DNA of 64,000 nucleotides, taken from NCBI GenBank assembly GCA_038098605.1, contig JAZDUA010000383.1, positions 315,001 to 379,000 of the forward strand, written 5' to 3'. Numbering within the stretch: position 1 is the stretch's first letter; each line of letters begins with the position of its first letter. The position numbers were made by a program, and so were the translations under genes. The notes beneath the pieces are model-generated. The model saw only the letters and a list, made by a program, of their open reading frames with translations. It did not search any database and had not been told where the DNA came from. Positions 1 through 11,125 of this stretch are shown piece after piece. The DNA is from Gryllus longicercus (Eukaryota; Arthropoda; Insecta; Orthoptera; Gryllidae).

Positions 1-940
1 ATCATGACATGATTACCATACATTGACATGAAAGTGCGGGTGGTCGCAGACGTATGAGATGACAGAAATAAAAATTAAAAAATCCACATTGTTTCGCGAT
101 GTAGGTCAACAGGACAAAATGCCGAGAATGTACTTGGAAAAAAAATGCTTCCGACGTCCCAAAGTACTCACTTCCACAGCGCAGACTGCAAATGTTATTT
201 AGGATACCCATCTTTTTTGCTTTAAAGGTCGACTTAATAAGAAACAAAGCATAAAGCACTAGTAACAAACCGCACGACCACATTATGTGGCCACAGGAGA
301 ATGCAATTTACTAGTTGTGGTTGCGTAGGCACGAAAATGCGATGAGAACACAAATTTTCACTATTGCTCACATGTCGAATGCAATCAGCGTTACAACATA
401 TTTGACTTTAGTTGAAGAATGAAATGTTTAAATTGTTAGTATTAAATCTTTTGTTAATGCCTATGTTTGTTGCAAAACTGCGATTAATAACAATTTGGTA
501 ATAATCCATTTGATGCCAACTAAATACGTGCCACATTGTAAATACTACTAAATTATAATAAATATTATATTAAAATAATTATAATGATATGAATAATAAA
601 TAACACTAGCTCAAACAATACCGGAACAATTATTTTTCATTAAAACGTTTGAAACAGCCAATTTTATACATACTTAATAATAAAATTGCCATAAGAATGC
701 TCAATGTGGAGTATTTAAATTAATAAGATATTCAAGAAGAATCATTTTCGGAGTGTTACGTCTGTGAATATTTTATCTTCGATTTCAACCGATAAACACA
801 GCCCTCACCGAGACACGCCCACGTATTTTCAACATTTCTGACCACAAGCCGTTCGCCAATTCTTGACTAGCCACTGCCGTGAACAGCTTTGTGCATAAGC
901 TACCGGCAAACGCGTAACCACGCTGCCCCGGACTCCAGTA
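1..940. other. AT-rich non-coding DNA
   Basis: AT-rich sequence with stops in all frames at normal density and no recognisable gene, RNA or transposon. The one longer open frame (minus strand, 283-2) shows no domain or compositional sign of coding. I see nothing else in it. Confidence 0.6.
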
Positions 941-941
941 A

Positions 942-1180
942 ATTGTTCCCAAATACACGCTGAATTATTCATGGGCGCTGGAGACGGCGCCCAAAATTCA
1001 TGGAGCATTCAATAATCCTCCGGAGCGACCGCACCGCCCCTGTCGGCGGCTACGGACGCTTCTTACAGTTCCAGAGAGTTCCGTGAAGCCCGCCCCTCGA
1101 AAATCGCCAATTTCAAAATAAATAAGTGATACCCACCGACTATTGTTTGACCGTATTTGACCACGGGGGTGGGGGGCATG
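942..1180. promoter_or_regulatory. Candidate regulatory block with short GC hairpin
   Basis: A more GC-balanced, complex block inside AT-rich DNA. It holds a small hairpin, stem GGGCGC/GCGCCC with an 8-nt loop (973-992), between ATTCATG-type and AATAATC homeodomain-like sites, and no repeat signature. A conserved enhancer is possible. This is inference from composition and motifs only. Confidence 0.25.
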
Positions 1181-1285
1181 TCTGAGGAACTTAACTGACA
1201 ATAGTACGTGATACAGAGATGTGTAATTGATATATTGTGAAGTGAGTGTAGAACGGAGAAATAATGAAGGAAGTGATTAAAGGGT

Positions 1286-1338
1286 CGAAGTAAAGTGAAG
1301 TGAAGTGAAGTGAAGTGAACTGAAGTGAAGTGAAGTGC
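1286..1338. repeat. Pentanucleotide microsatellite (GTGAA)n
   Basis: About ten copies of GTGAA/AGTGA with a few substitutions (one unit reads GTGAACT). It is a simple tandem repeat. A minus-strand open frame across it encodes only serine, leucine, histidine and phenylalanine repeats and is not a gene. Confidence 0.9.
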
Positions 1339-1339
1339 A

Positions 1340-2050
1340 GTCTTAATTGAACAAATATTCATTTCGGAGTTAGATTATAGAACTATCTTTTTCTTAAGGT
1401 AATTTAATGTTTTATGAATTAGACAGTGTTTGTATCATTATTTTTATTATTATATACTTTGCATGTTAGCTATATTATTGTAGCATCATTTATGTAATTA
1501 GCTGCCACCGGGTTATGCCCATTTGCATTTAAATCAATTTATCTTATGCCGACCTAAAAGACTTTCTTTTCACTTATTTTTCATACTAAAGAAGTGAATC
1601 AGTCCATCTGCTTCAGTTACCTTGAGTGACCCAATGCAAACCTTTTAATGTACGTAATGTAAAAACTATCTACACTACCATCAGTCAGAATATTCTAACG
1701 TCAGTGGAGCTTCATCGCTTATTCTTCAAGCTTTGGTACGCCATATTTCATTTTTACCAGGTGTTTAAATAACAATTTGTTACATTGATATCTAACATAC
1801 TAGAATATTCATTTGTAAACACGTTAATAAACTACAAACAATGTAAATAATGTTGCGCTGAGACAAAAGTACATGCATAACAAAACTGTACTAAATATCA
1901 GATAACAGTGTAATAGTTTGTGTCACGACATTTAAATGTAGACTTAGCGTAAAAATAATGATTTTGGATGAACATACTCAGATGAATTAATTATACATAT
2001 TACGTTTTTGTTTTTCCATCAGCAATTTTTTAAAAGGCTGCTGATACGCG
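1340..2050. other. AT-rich non-coding DNA
   Basis: AT-rich and without long open frames or repeats I can recognise. Nothing supported here. Confidence 0.6.
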
Positions 2051-2183
2051 ACGTCAAACTCTGCGCATGTCTCTGCCGTTTTAGCCACCAGCCCCGCACC
2101 TAGCGTGCAGCTCTTTCCTTCTCTCGGACCGTCTTTCTACTTCCGCAAGATCCCTGCTGCTGATGCTGGGGATACACCCGCCA

Positions 2184-2440
2184 CCTCCACCGCCCTCACC
2201 TCCACCGCCCTCACCTCCACCGCCCTCACCTCCACCGCCCTCACCTCCACCGCCCTCACCTCCACCGCCCTCACCTCCACCGCCCTCACCTCCACCGCCC
2301 TCACCTCCACCGCCCTCACCTCCACCGCCCTCGCCTCCATCGCCCTCACCTCCACCGCCCTCACCTCCACCGCCCTCACCTCCACCGCCCTCACCTCCAC
2401 CGCCCTCGCCTCCATCGCCCTCACGTCCATCGCCCTCACC
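2184..2440. repeat. 15-bp GC-rich minisatellite
   Basis: About 17 copies of the 15-bp unit CCTCCACCGCCCTCA. Variant units (CCTCGCCTCCATCGCC-type) sit in the middle and at the 3' end, so duplication happened in blocks. Because 15 is a multiple of three, every frame stays open and gives pentapeptide repeats (PPPPS, TSTAL, GGGEG). These overlapping frames on both strands are artefacts of the repeat. Confidence 0.95.
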
Positions 2441-2830
2441 CACCTCCATGGCCGACGTCACAGCCATCACGTCCGCCGCTACCACCTTCGCCACCACCAT
2501 CGCGTCCCCTGCACCGCCTTCACTTTTGCCGCCACCGCCATCTCCTCCTCAACCATCTCCAGCAGCAGCCGCCGCCGCCGTCGCGGCCTCCGCGTCTCCA
2601 GGCGACGTCTCCAGGCGTGGGGCCCCGACCGCTCATAAACGGCTCGCTTAAAGATTCATCAGCTGCTCGCCATGCAGAGCCCTGGCCCCAGCGCCTCGCC
2701 CGCCCGCCCGCCCGCCCGCTCCCTCCAAAGGCGGTGGCGGCGCAGGCGGCGTCTGTCCGGCGCGGCGCTCCGAGGCAGACGCCCCCCCCCCCCGCTGGGC
2801 CTCGCTCCTCCCCCACAAGCACAAGATATT
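2440..2830. promoter_or_regulatory. CpG-rich island next to the 15-bp minisatellite
   Basis: Strongly GC- and CpG-rich, with triplet-rich GCC/GCAGCAGCC runs (2560-2590), a (CCCG)n run near 2699-2720 and a C13-class homopolymer near 2782-2794. It ends abruptly into ordinary DNA. It could be a promoter or an untranslated first exon. No start codon and splice donor pair stood out. Confidence 0.4.
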
Positions 2831-2929
2831 CGCCACATCGATCACATGGCAGCAGCCACGCCAGGTTCATTCCACCCTTCTCAGCGTGTTTGTTCACTAG
2901 ACGTACACTTGCTGTGCCACTGATCGGGA

Positions 2930-3144
2930 TCCTCCAGGGTTCCGACGGTGGCAGGATTTTCGACACTAGCGTGTCAGCTAGGTCGAATTCAGCCGCAGCC
3001 CGGAGGAGACTTCTAGCGACCGACTGTTCTGAGTTTTTTCTTGGTTTCTCCGATCAACACCAGGCCAATGCCGGACACCTGAACAAGTGGGCCACGGACC
3101 ACGAACGATCTTTCCTTCCTCTGCCTTGTCCTTTCTTCACCCCC

Positions 3145-3180
<36 letters not shown>

Positions 3181-3400
3181 CAGTACATTACCGCATTTTC
3201 GGCAGACTAATCGGGAGCTTAGAGCTTGACCCGGCCGGGACAGTGCTCCGCTTGTGGGAGGTACCTCGTTGAAGAAAATTCCCGCTAGCCGACGTAGGTC
3301 GGCGCCGGATCTTTCCATCCAGCGGGGGAAGATCGCCGCAATGAAATAATGAACTAAACTTACGGGACTAAAGACATAGAAGTTGACACGCCCGGAATCA
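2930..3400 (+). repeat. Dispersed repeat R1, copy 1
   Basis: Shares long imperfect stretches with 29,640-30,140 (same strand) and with 55,900-56,230 (opposite strand). Landmarks are CGACGGTGGCAGGATTTTCG near 2943, a block reading TTTCTCCGATCAACACCAGG near 3045, a (CA)n tract in the middle, and the 3' block ACGGGACTAAAGAC near 3361. Family unknown to me; SINE-like or a LINE/UTR fragment. No coding sequence is visible. Confidence 0.7.
3148..3176. repeat. (CA)n microsatellite
   Basis: About 14 CA units inside R1 copy 1. The R1 copy at 55,900-56,230 has a decayed CA/TG-rich stretch at the same relative place, so the microsatellite probably arose from a CA-rich segment of the repeat. Confidence 0.95.
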
Positions 3401-3777
3401 CTAGTTAATGAATCTATCAACTAAATATACACCATTTGTTTCATTATTTAGCGTTTCCGGGCGCGTCCACTATTATGGTCATTGCAACGTACGTGTAAAA
3501 CACGTCACGCGAGGCCGCGGTCTTCCTCGTTCGTTAAAATATGAGATCAGGCGCAGACCTTCATGTTCGCTGAGGGAGGTTTCCCTTCCAGAAACTTCCT
3601 GTCGCGGAGTACCGCCTCAGCCGGACAAGCTTTAAGCTCCCAACATGTACAATATGATAGTGTAGTGCAAATAAATGTGAGTGCTTGTGGGGAAAGGACG
3701 GAACAGGGACGGGACAAGAAAGACCGTGAACGGTTCATGACCGACTCACTAAGATTTTGTGAAGAATTAGGATCCAT

Positions 3778-3980
3778 ATTTTTTGACAGACGAATTCATG
3801 TAATCTTAATTTCTTCTATAATCGTGCCACAGTTTCGAGGATTGTTGTTCCCATCAGAAGGCTGTAAAATTTTACAGACTTTTAATCAATTTTACAGTCT
3901 GTTTATAGAGACAACACTCCTCGAAACTGTGGCACGATTATAGAATAAATAAAGTTACAAAAATTCGTCTGTCAAAAACC
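3778..3980. mobile_element. Foldback / MITE-like inverted-repeat element
   Basis: Two arms of about 70 bp are inverted copies: 3778-3851 against 3911-3980. Both contain the 25-bp core that begins TATAATCGTGCCACAGTTTC in the left arm, and both outer ends carry TTTTTGACAGACGAATT. The spacer holds a second small inverted repeat built on TGTAAAATTTTACAG. There is no coding sequence. A non-autonomous DNA transposon or foldback element is most likely; the superfamily is unclear. Confidence 0.85.
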
Positions 3981-3989
3981 TTCCCTTTA

Positions 3990-5030
3990 CAAACGTTCCT
4001 AACCCTTAACAAATTCATTATTAAGACAGACGAAAAGGTGGAAATAAGAAACATTAATTAAGATACTTCTCCAGCATTCCCCTAGTCTTGGTAGGGGAAT
4101 CAATGGAAAAATGGAAAAAACTAGTGTCGAAAATAGGCGTGTGAAGATGTATAGTGAAGAAAATATTAGTAGATTTACTTCACTAATTCGACTCTAGTAG
4201 TCGAATTACTGGCTAGTGCTTGAACAGATCTAATGAGATGTCGACTTCGAAGACTGATTACTGACAACGGTATCTCGAACCTCCATAAAGCCATTAACTT
4301 AAGATATTTCTACAATTTCAACATTTCACCAGCAGATCAATGTCGTTGGCAACACCACAGTATCGGTAGCAAAAAATGTTAGTTTACTGTCGTCAATCAA
4401 ACTATACAAACACATTCACTCTATTTTATACTAATTCCTTGCATTTAGCAATACAGTTTACAAATGACATGTACGCAAATAACAACATGTAGAACTATCA
4501 CTCTATGATTTATTCGGGCATTGTAATTTGCACAGAAAGAAGGGCACTTCAGTGCATATACTAGTGTTAACTTTGTTTAGCTAGCCTTCTCGACCAGTGC
4601 ACGTTTGACCCGATGTAATATTTTTGTTTTAAAAAATAATGCAGGTCATTTTCGTTGATATCAAGTTTATTTGATCTGCATCCATCAATATACAATAAAA
4701 TGCATACCCATGTTCCTCTAAATTCCCCGCCAACGACAACGGTAATTCATCTCAACCGGTTGTATCATACGATCTCGTTGAAACCAAATTCCATCGGTCA
4801 ACTGAAATGTTCAATATCAATTGTAGTACAACAGGACTAATTTCAGTAAGAACAGCGCGACTCTGAAAAATCTCAAGAAGACTACTCCTTTATTGCAGCA
4901 TCCCTCAAAATGTTCCAAAGAATTGTTTTGCACTATGTCATTACTGGACTCTACGTGCGTAAACCACAGAATAACTCCCAAAGAGCCCAAAGTACGTGAA
5001 AGGAACTCACAAACCTCTTCATTCTGCAAT
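3990..5030. other. AT-rich non-coding DNA
   Basis: No recognisable gene or element. A motif resembling the 3.8-kb element end (AAGACAGACGAAAAGG) recurs near 4023. An open frame from 4893 to 5513 runs into the next GC island; its second half is C-rich and stop-poor, and I do not accept it as coding. Confidence 0.5.
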
Positions 5031-5039
5031 GGAACTTGC

Positions 5040-5300
5040 AGGGCGTCGTCGATGCTTTATCCTACGCAAGACTCCGCCTTCGGTCACTCGCAATTCTCTC
5101 TCGGCCTCCGCGCTGCGGCCACGAGCCCGTCCACCCCGACAGCCGAAGTTACGGAGCGTCGACTGCGGCGCCCCAATACCGCGAAGAGCAACTGCCACTC
5201 CGCCCCTGCAGCTACACCAATTCGCCCCCTCGCGCCCCGCCCCCTCGCGCCCCGCCCGCCCGGAACAGAACATCTCCACAATCCTCCGTACCCACCTCCG
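5040..5300. promoter_or_regulatory. Small CpG-rich island
   Basis: CpG-dense segment with a short tandem duplication of CCCCTCGCGCCCCGCC (about 5225-5260). It is flanked downstream by 200 bp of C-rich, G-poor DNA (5300-5520). A promoter or enhancer is possible; no splice-bounded exon was recognised. Confidence 0.35.
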
Positions 5301-5624
5301 CTACATCAATCCTTTCCAAGCGCTAAGATCCTCTATATCAAACCCTGCCACTCCCCTCGGCGTAAAAACGGAACATACATTTCCATTACACAATTCCCTT
5401 TACCCTACCATTTCCCACTCGACCTGCCTTTTCATTTCCTCTATTTCCTCCCGTGCGTACCCTGGCTATTCGAACTCACGCCGCCGCAATACCCGGTCCT
5501 CCCAATCCCGTAGCACAGAATAGGAAGTGCACAGAAAGGAAACTTGACGGCATTTCCTTTTGTCTATAAGGGATGGTCAGGCTACACCGGTCGCCATATT
5601 GAAACTGAGTAACAGCGATACTTC

Positions 5625-5674
5625 TACTAGAAATAGATACATATTACGAAAGTATTCTGTATCTATTTCTAGTA
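5625..5674. repeat. 17-bp perfect hairpin
   Basis: Perfect inverted repeat with arms TACTAGAAATAGATACA (5625-5641) and its complement (5658-5674) around a 16-nt loop. It may be the remnant of a small foldback element. No function is apparent. Confidence 0.85.
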
Positions 5675-5679
5675 CGACA

Positions 5680-6170
5680 AGAAACGTGTTTCACTATTGA
5701 TGTTTTTAAGTATATTATATTTTACGTAGTGAAAGTAGTGAAGTAGTAGTGAAAGAAAGGACTAAAAGTATATTTCAATAAGAAAAGTAGGAAATATGGA
5801 AACAAAAGGAGAGAAAATAATAAATACATCGTCGGCCACCGTTATTATCACTAACACTCATTTTTAACAATAAAATATTTCAAAATGTAATATCCAGATC
5901 GAAACAAAATTCAGTAATAACTATCGATTACCCAAATTCGCGTACTAAAAGCTGAAAAAATCAAATGCCATACAATCAGAACACACCAACGCAGACACGC
6001 AAGTGTGGCGGCCAGCCCATGTCACCTAACAGGTGATCGAAGTGACGAGTGAGTAGCATACTCTGTTTCAATGTGGCGGACACAGCATGTATTTGTCGCA
6101 CAGAGTGCAGGAAAGTTTCTATTATGTACACTTTCTATTCTGTGCCTGTGCTACACGTAATCAGGATAAA
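5680..6170. other. Non-coding DNA, nothing recognised
   Basis: AT-rich with a short GTAGTGAAAG-type purine-rich repeat near 5725-5760. No other feature supported. Confidence 0.5.
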
Positions 6171-6179
6171 TTCACTCCC

Positions 6180-6440
6180 CCACATCAATCCTCGTTCCTG
6201 CTCTGCCCAGTCGCGCCTTATTCTGCCGCAGCCCTCCCCACTTGTCTCGCCTAGCCTCCGCGTCCCTCCACCGCCTCCGACGTGCTCGCGTCTTCGTTGG
6301 CCGCGCCGAGGCGCGGTAACTCACTGCCAAGCAGCCGCGGCGGTCGCTCGGGACGTCACCCGCGAGGGGAGGTTTCTCTAGTTTTCGCGCAGAGAGGGGA
6401 AGGCACCAGCAGGGGGGGGTGGATTGCCTTCGTGGACCAT
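6180..6440. promoter_or_regulatory. GC-rich island with CTCF-like core
   Basis: GC-rich, CpG-containing block. Near its 3' edge CACCAGCAGGGGGGGG (about 6403-6418) resembles the CCAGCAGGGGG core of CTCF sites. Open frames here are short and mutually overlapping. Both the island and the CTCF idea come from composition and motif only. Confidence 0.3.
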
Positions 6441-6449
6441 ATGCTACAC

Positions 6450-7540
6450 TATCTTGAACCAAAAAAAAATCAGGCCGAGTTCCCCTTTCTGTGCAATAGA
6501 TGAATTTGGCTTTGAGCGAAAAGGTTGTTAGTGAAGAAATGTATTTTCTAGGTTGTTGCAGTGTTTCAGACATCTCTAGAAAATATAAAACACACTATCA
6601 CAAGCAACTTCTTGAAACAACTGAAGTTCCAATCCTATCAGCATTCAACTTACTATATTACGGAATTTTTTAAGCGGCTCATCATTATTTTCCAGATTCC
6701 TTCACAACTCGGTCCACCAGGCCTCGTTCTCTCTTTGCTTTGCATCCATAGCAAACGTCTGAAGTTCACGTACCTGTTTACGTACTAGAAGGCAACATGC
6801 TATGGCAGCCACCGACTGGAGCCTCACACAGGGAAAATAAAATGCCCCCATTATAGATCGTTTTGTATAAACAATACAAATTTCAAGCGAGTTTGTACTA
6901 TATCCGGGCTTCATATTCAGGAACTAACTGGAGAAAGTTTGACACGTAGATCAAGCTGTATTGTGAATTCTACAAAAGACATTTTTACCTATTCGAATAT
7001 TGCAATTTTCTTCGTGAGTAATCGATCAACGGTATTAAATAATGAGCGTAATCTGAGAATTTATCATTTTTAAGTTTGAAGGAAAAAATGTTTCTCATCC
7101 CATCGCAGCACTTTAATATTATCTAAAGGTCCTCCGGTTCTTTCCCAAGCAACAGATCCGACGACAATTCGATTCAACAAAATTCACTGGCCAACAATTT
7201 CTTCAACTCATCTAACATTCTCTGCTCAATAGTTTCCATCATTGATAGAAACAACAACATATTCAGGATGATTCCGCATCTAGATTTACAAAAGACCGAT
7301 TCAAACCTCGTTATTTCAAGCTATCTTCCTCGCACCCATCCACTTCCACTATCTTCCTGCTGAGAACTTTACTCATAATTTAATTATTTTCCGAACTTAA
7401 CTATCTCGACTTAACAAGGCTAACGGTGACTTAACGATTTTCCAAACGTTATATGTAATAATGTTACTTCTAACCCAGGAAAGACAAATTTGTCGAACGA
7501 GAATAAATATATTAAAAAACAAATTGGTAGATGGTATAGT
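6450..7540. other. AT-rich non-coding DNA
   Basis: Scattered short frames only, with no domain signature and no repeat I can name. Confidence 0.55.
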
Positions 7541-7544
7541 GATT

Positions 7545-7850
7545 CGTCTGAAGCAGCGAGGCCGCCAGATCCGGGCGACCGACGCCCGCCATCGAGGGAA
7601 GGTTCTCGTATTTTTGTGCAGGCGCGGCGGGGCGGGGCGCGGGTGAAGAAGACGGAAGGAGGGGAGCGACAGAGGGCACTCGTGCACCTGGGCGGGCGTG
7701 ACGCGACTCCCGAAGCGGGGGCCATCGTGTGGGGACTGGGAACGACTCGGGCCGCAGCACTCTGCCACCGCGCCGCGCCGCGCCGCGCCGCCTACCCCCG
7801 GACTGAGCTCGTTAACAAATAGCGCTCGTCGGCCGATGAATGGGTGTCTC
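7545..7850. promoter_or_regulatory. CpG island with (CCGCG)n run
   Basis: CpG-dense block with GC-box-like GGCGGGGCGGGGC (7626-7640) and a CCGCGCCGCGCCGCG run (7768-7792). It may be a promoter-type island. The overlapping open frames on both strands are expected from stop-poor GC-rich sequence. Confidence 0.45.
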
Positions 7851-7859
7851 GAGGCGCCC

Positions 7860-8740
7860 GGAGGTGTTAATACGGTCGATACATCGAAGAAGGTTACGTC
7901 AGTTGTATGGCATTATGGCAAAAAATATCCTACCCTATTCACCGTACCTCAAAAACGTAATGTAGCACATAATTACAAACGCAGCTTTTTGTGATAAGAC
8001 ACACGTGTCAGACGATTACTAGTCATTGCCTTTATATGCATTCACAAATAGTTATATGTGATGCATACATACATTAATAAATATATAGAAATAGATTTTC
8101 AGGTACAAAATTGCACGAACCTCCTCTCCACTGCGCCAATCTTAACCATCTTCCGAACAGCACTAATAGACCTTAATCCTGACCTTCCTGTGTGTCGAAG
8201 TTACAGCAGAAAGAAACCTTAAACACTAATTGTACGACCGATATTTGCGATCACATTGTTCAGGTGATTCCAATTGGATTGAAGTACCTCACTGCAACAA
8301 GAGGGCTAATTAAAACATTGTGTCAGTTTCCACAAGATTGGCGTGATCATTTTTCAGAAGAAAATTAAAATTAAGCCTGATTAATGACACTTGTATTCTA
8401 AGCAATCACTTCTGTATTTAATTCTTCATAAGATGTTGTTCATTGCTTTTAGAAAAGGGCGAGGCATTACGTCGCATTATTAGTTGTATCGACGCTGGGG
8501 AGATGTGAACGAAGCCATTTTGAAAAAGAAAAGAAGAAGAAGACTTCATTACCCTCTGAACATTATAATAGTAAACAAAAGTTGTAGAATGACTTAATGC
8601 GCGTTGTAATACAATGAACTGAAAACAAATATTTCGTGAGCTCTCTCAACTTTTCCCGACGCCTATATTTTGCGAGATTTATTTCCCTTTTGAATACGAA
8701 ATAGAGGAGTATTTGAAGAGAAAAGGAAATTCATCTACTT
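7860..8740. other. AT-rich non-coding DNA
   Basis: No long frames and no recognised element. Confidence 0.55.
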
Positions 8741-8754
8741 CTGCAATTGGGGCG

Positions 8755-8990
8755 ATCCCTGTTGTACTGGTCAGGCAGCTCGCCTGTCATTTCTGGGTAT
8801 CAAGGATTAAATCCCCGTCGAATCCCGATTAATATCTAAAATTTGAGGCGAGTAAAGCGAATTCGCGGCGGATTTTCTCGAAATTTCCCTTTTTCCTCGC
8901 CTCTCATTCTGCAGTTCATATCATCATCACGTATCAAAAGCATCATCGTTAATATCATATAAACACCAATCTATCAAACTATGTTCCTCC
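8755..8990 (+). repeat. Possible degenerate tRNA-derived SINE
   Basis: TACTGGTCAGGCAGCTCGCC followed about 25 bp later by GGATTAAATCCCC (8805-8817) resembles decayed pol III A and B boxes, followed by CATCATCACG-type and ATATCATATAAAC tail sequence. Boundaries are guesses. No second copy was recognised in the window. Confidence 0.25.
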
Positions 8991-9330
8991 ACTCCAGAAA
9001 TGGCTCCAGAGCTTAAGAGTTGGTCAAGCTTACCACATGGTAAAGATTTAATACATTTAATAATAAATATCTTTAATACATTTATAAAATGCGGTATTTC
9101 CAATGATTTGTTGTTTTTAGAAATAAGGGAAGAAAGAAAATGGAAAATGACTGATCTTTGTTATTACATTGTACAAAATGAAGAGCTGTAGGAAAATTAC
9201 TGCAGAAAAGTTTCTGGAAAATTGAAAACACTAAAAAATATTGTTACATATTGTTACATGTTGTCAGTACTTATTCTCCAAGACAAATGAAGTGAGTGAG
9301 TTTTACAAATTCGGAAACAATAGAATCCCT

Positions 9331-9468
9331 ATTCATTGTGAACACAGAGTTAAACTTGTTACTTTAATTGTAACTTAATGTTTTATATATATATACCCAT
9401 ATTAAATTCATTGTGAATACGGAGTTAAACATGTTGCTATAAATGTAACTTAATGTTTATATATTCCA
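9331..9468. repeat. Tandem duplication of about 60 bp
   Basis: ATTCATTGTGAACACAGAG... (from 9331) recurs as ATTCATTGTGAATACGGAG... (from about 9405), each continuing through TAACTTAATGTTTTATAT. The two copies are imperfect and lie in very AT-rich DNA. Confidence 0.8.
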
Positions 9469-9479
9469 TTACCTATATA

Positions 9480-10035
9480 TGAATTTTGTAGTGGTCTGTT
9501 GTAAGACATCCTGCTATCAATCGTAACATAAAAACATATATAATTATAATGATAATTTAATTATATAATTTTAATTGAATGCATTAATAAAATTAAGTTA
9601 CACACGTGTCAAACGACTGCTGAACATCGTGTTTAACTACACCCACTAATCTACGTTTTTTAAACAGTCAATCATCGAATTAAAAATTAGCTCTCTTCGC
9701 TTCTACAATTGTAACCTCACGGTGCTAACAATATTCTTGCATCATGGACAACCTCACACTTACTCGCGTTCATGACGAAACATCGACTGCTTTCGACAGA
9801 TCGATTGCAACTCTCAAACAAAATGTCGAATATCAACTATAACTATAGTTGGTCTTGAAAAGATACAATGAACAAATGACAGCAGATAAGCATTGATTCT
9901 ATTAATTTTAATATGTAGGTGATTCTATATTAGTTACCTAAAAGTAACACTAAATAACACAGCAGATTAACCTACTTGAAATAATTTATTCTCAGTTAAC
10001 AAATTGATAGATCAAGTTTCTTTCTACAAATGTTC
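9480..10035. other. AT-rich non-coding DNA
   Basis: Nothing recognisable. The insert boundary of the downstream transposase remnant may lie near its right end. Confidence 0.5.
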
Positions 10036-10039
10036 ATTC

Positions 10040-10775
10040 AGTTTGGCTTCCTTTCGTAATACGGCAGATATTCCATCTGTTCGAAATTTCTTTCCAGATG
10101 AGCAAGATCCTCTATCTCGGGCTGCGCACTATTGACACATTGGCGACGTTCATTGATAGTTGAAGGAAACCGAGGTCTGTACACCTGGTCTTTAACTTAA
10201 CTCCACAGACAAAAGTCTAAGGGCGTTACATCAGGTGATTGCCAAGTTATGGTCCCACCTCGTCCAATCCAAACAGGAACCGTGGGAGATAGATACGATG
10301 AGAACTCTCGGTGGTAATGTGGAGGGGCTCCATCTTACTGGAAAACGATTTCATCTATGTCCTCTTAAAGTTGTGAGATCAGGAAGTTCTACAATACATC
10401 TTGATATGTAATTCACGTTAAAGTTTGCTCTTCAGAAAATAGTCCATAAACTTTGACAGACCTCAATGCACAAAATACCTTCAGTTTTGATGAATCGCGT
10501 GTATGATCCCAGATCTCCGTCGGTTTATGTGTGCCAAATATCCGTACATTGTGGCGATTAATGGAACCACTAATTTGGAACGTGGCCTCATCACTGAACA
10601 CAATATTTTCGACAAAAATATGGGTACCACAAGCAATACCCAGAACGTTCCGCACCGCTATATGTCTCCATTGTAACTGTAGTGTCACTGTTCCTGCCAA
10701 AGGAATAACTTGAGACACATCTGGCGGTGTAGGATTAAAACTTGAGAATACGGCGAAATGTTTGAAGAACGCTAG
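10040..10775 (-). pseudogene. Mariner-type (Tc1/mariner superfamily) transposase pseudogene
   Basis: Read on the minus strand this is a decayed DDE transposase of the mariner/IS630 type that is frequent in insects. The best frame (10,718-10,413) contains NIVFSDEATFQISG, with the first catalytic Asp, then NRHNVRIFG and VFCALRSVKVYG. A frame change and in-frame stops follow. The second catalytic Asp is in DGAPPHYHREF (about 10,335-10,300) and the third in the SPDVTPLDF motif (about 10,245-10,215), which is DD34D-like spacing. The N-terminal helix-turn-helix half is missing or unrecognisable. I found no terminal inverted repeats. Non-functional. Confidence 0.9.
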
Positions 10776-10779
10776 AATA

Positions 10780-11074
10780 AATATCAGTCAATGGTTTTGA
10801 AATTACTTCGTGTTACTTTTAGTAACAAATTTAAAAACACCCTTATTATTAAATGTGTGTTGTTTTTCATATAATAAAACCCCACACGTTTCATTGCACT
10901 TGAAATGGTTAATTGCATTTGAATAGACATTTAGGTCCTTTCCACTACCTTTCATTTAAGGAATCTCAGGAAACTTTGTTGAGAACAAACTTAGTGTTTT
11001 AATTATGTAGATATTTTATAAGCGACAAAAATATTAGATAGTTTGCAAAATTTAATTATATTTTCTTATTAAAA
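10780..11074. other. AT-rich DNA between transposon remnants
   Basis: No coding potential. It may include the body of a truncated hAT-like element whose right end is at 11,125. Confidence 0.4.
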
Positions 11075-11125
11075 TATGCGATGTCCACAAAAAATGCGCT
11101 TGTGGGCGCTTGGGAACCGGCCCTG
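11075..11125 (-). mobile_element. hAT-like terminal inverted repeat
   Basis: Read from 11,125 leftwards on the minus strand, the sequence begins CAGGGCCGGTTCCCAAGCGC and continues with a second AAGCGC-containing stretch. CAGGGCCGG is a common terminal motif of hAT-superfamily elements. The opposite terminus was not recognised, so this is probably a truncated copy. No hAT transposase sequence is visible. Confidence 0.5.

Noticed and set aside
2105..2651. Several overlapping frames of 100-177 codons
   Set aside because: All derive from a 15-bp minisatellite whose period keeps every frame open.
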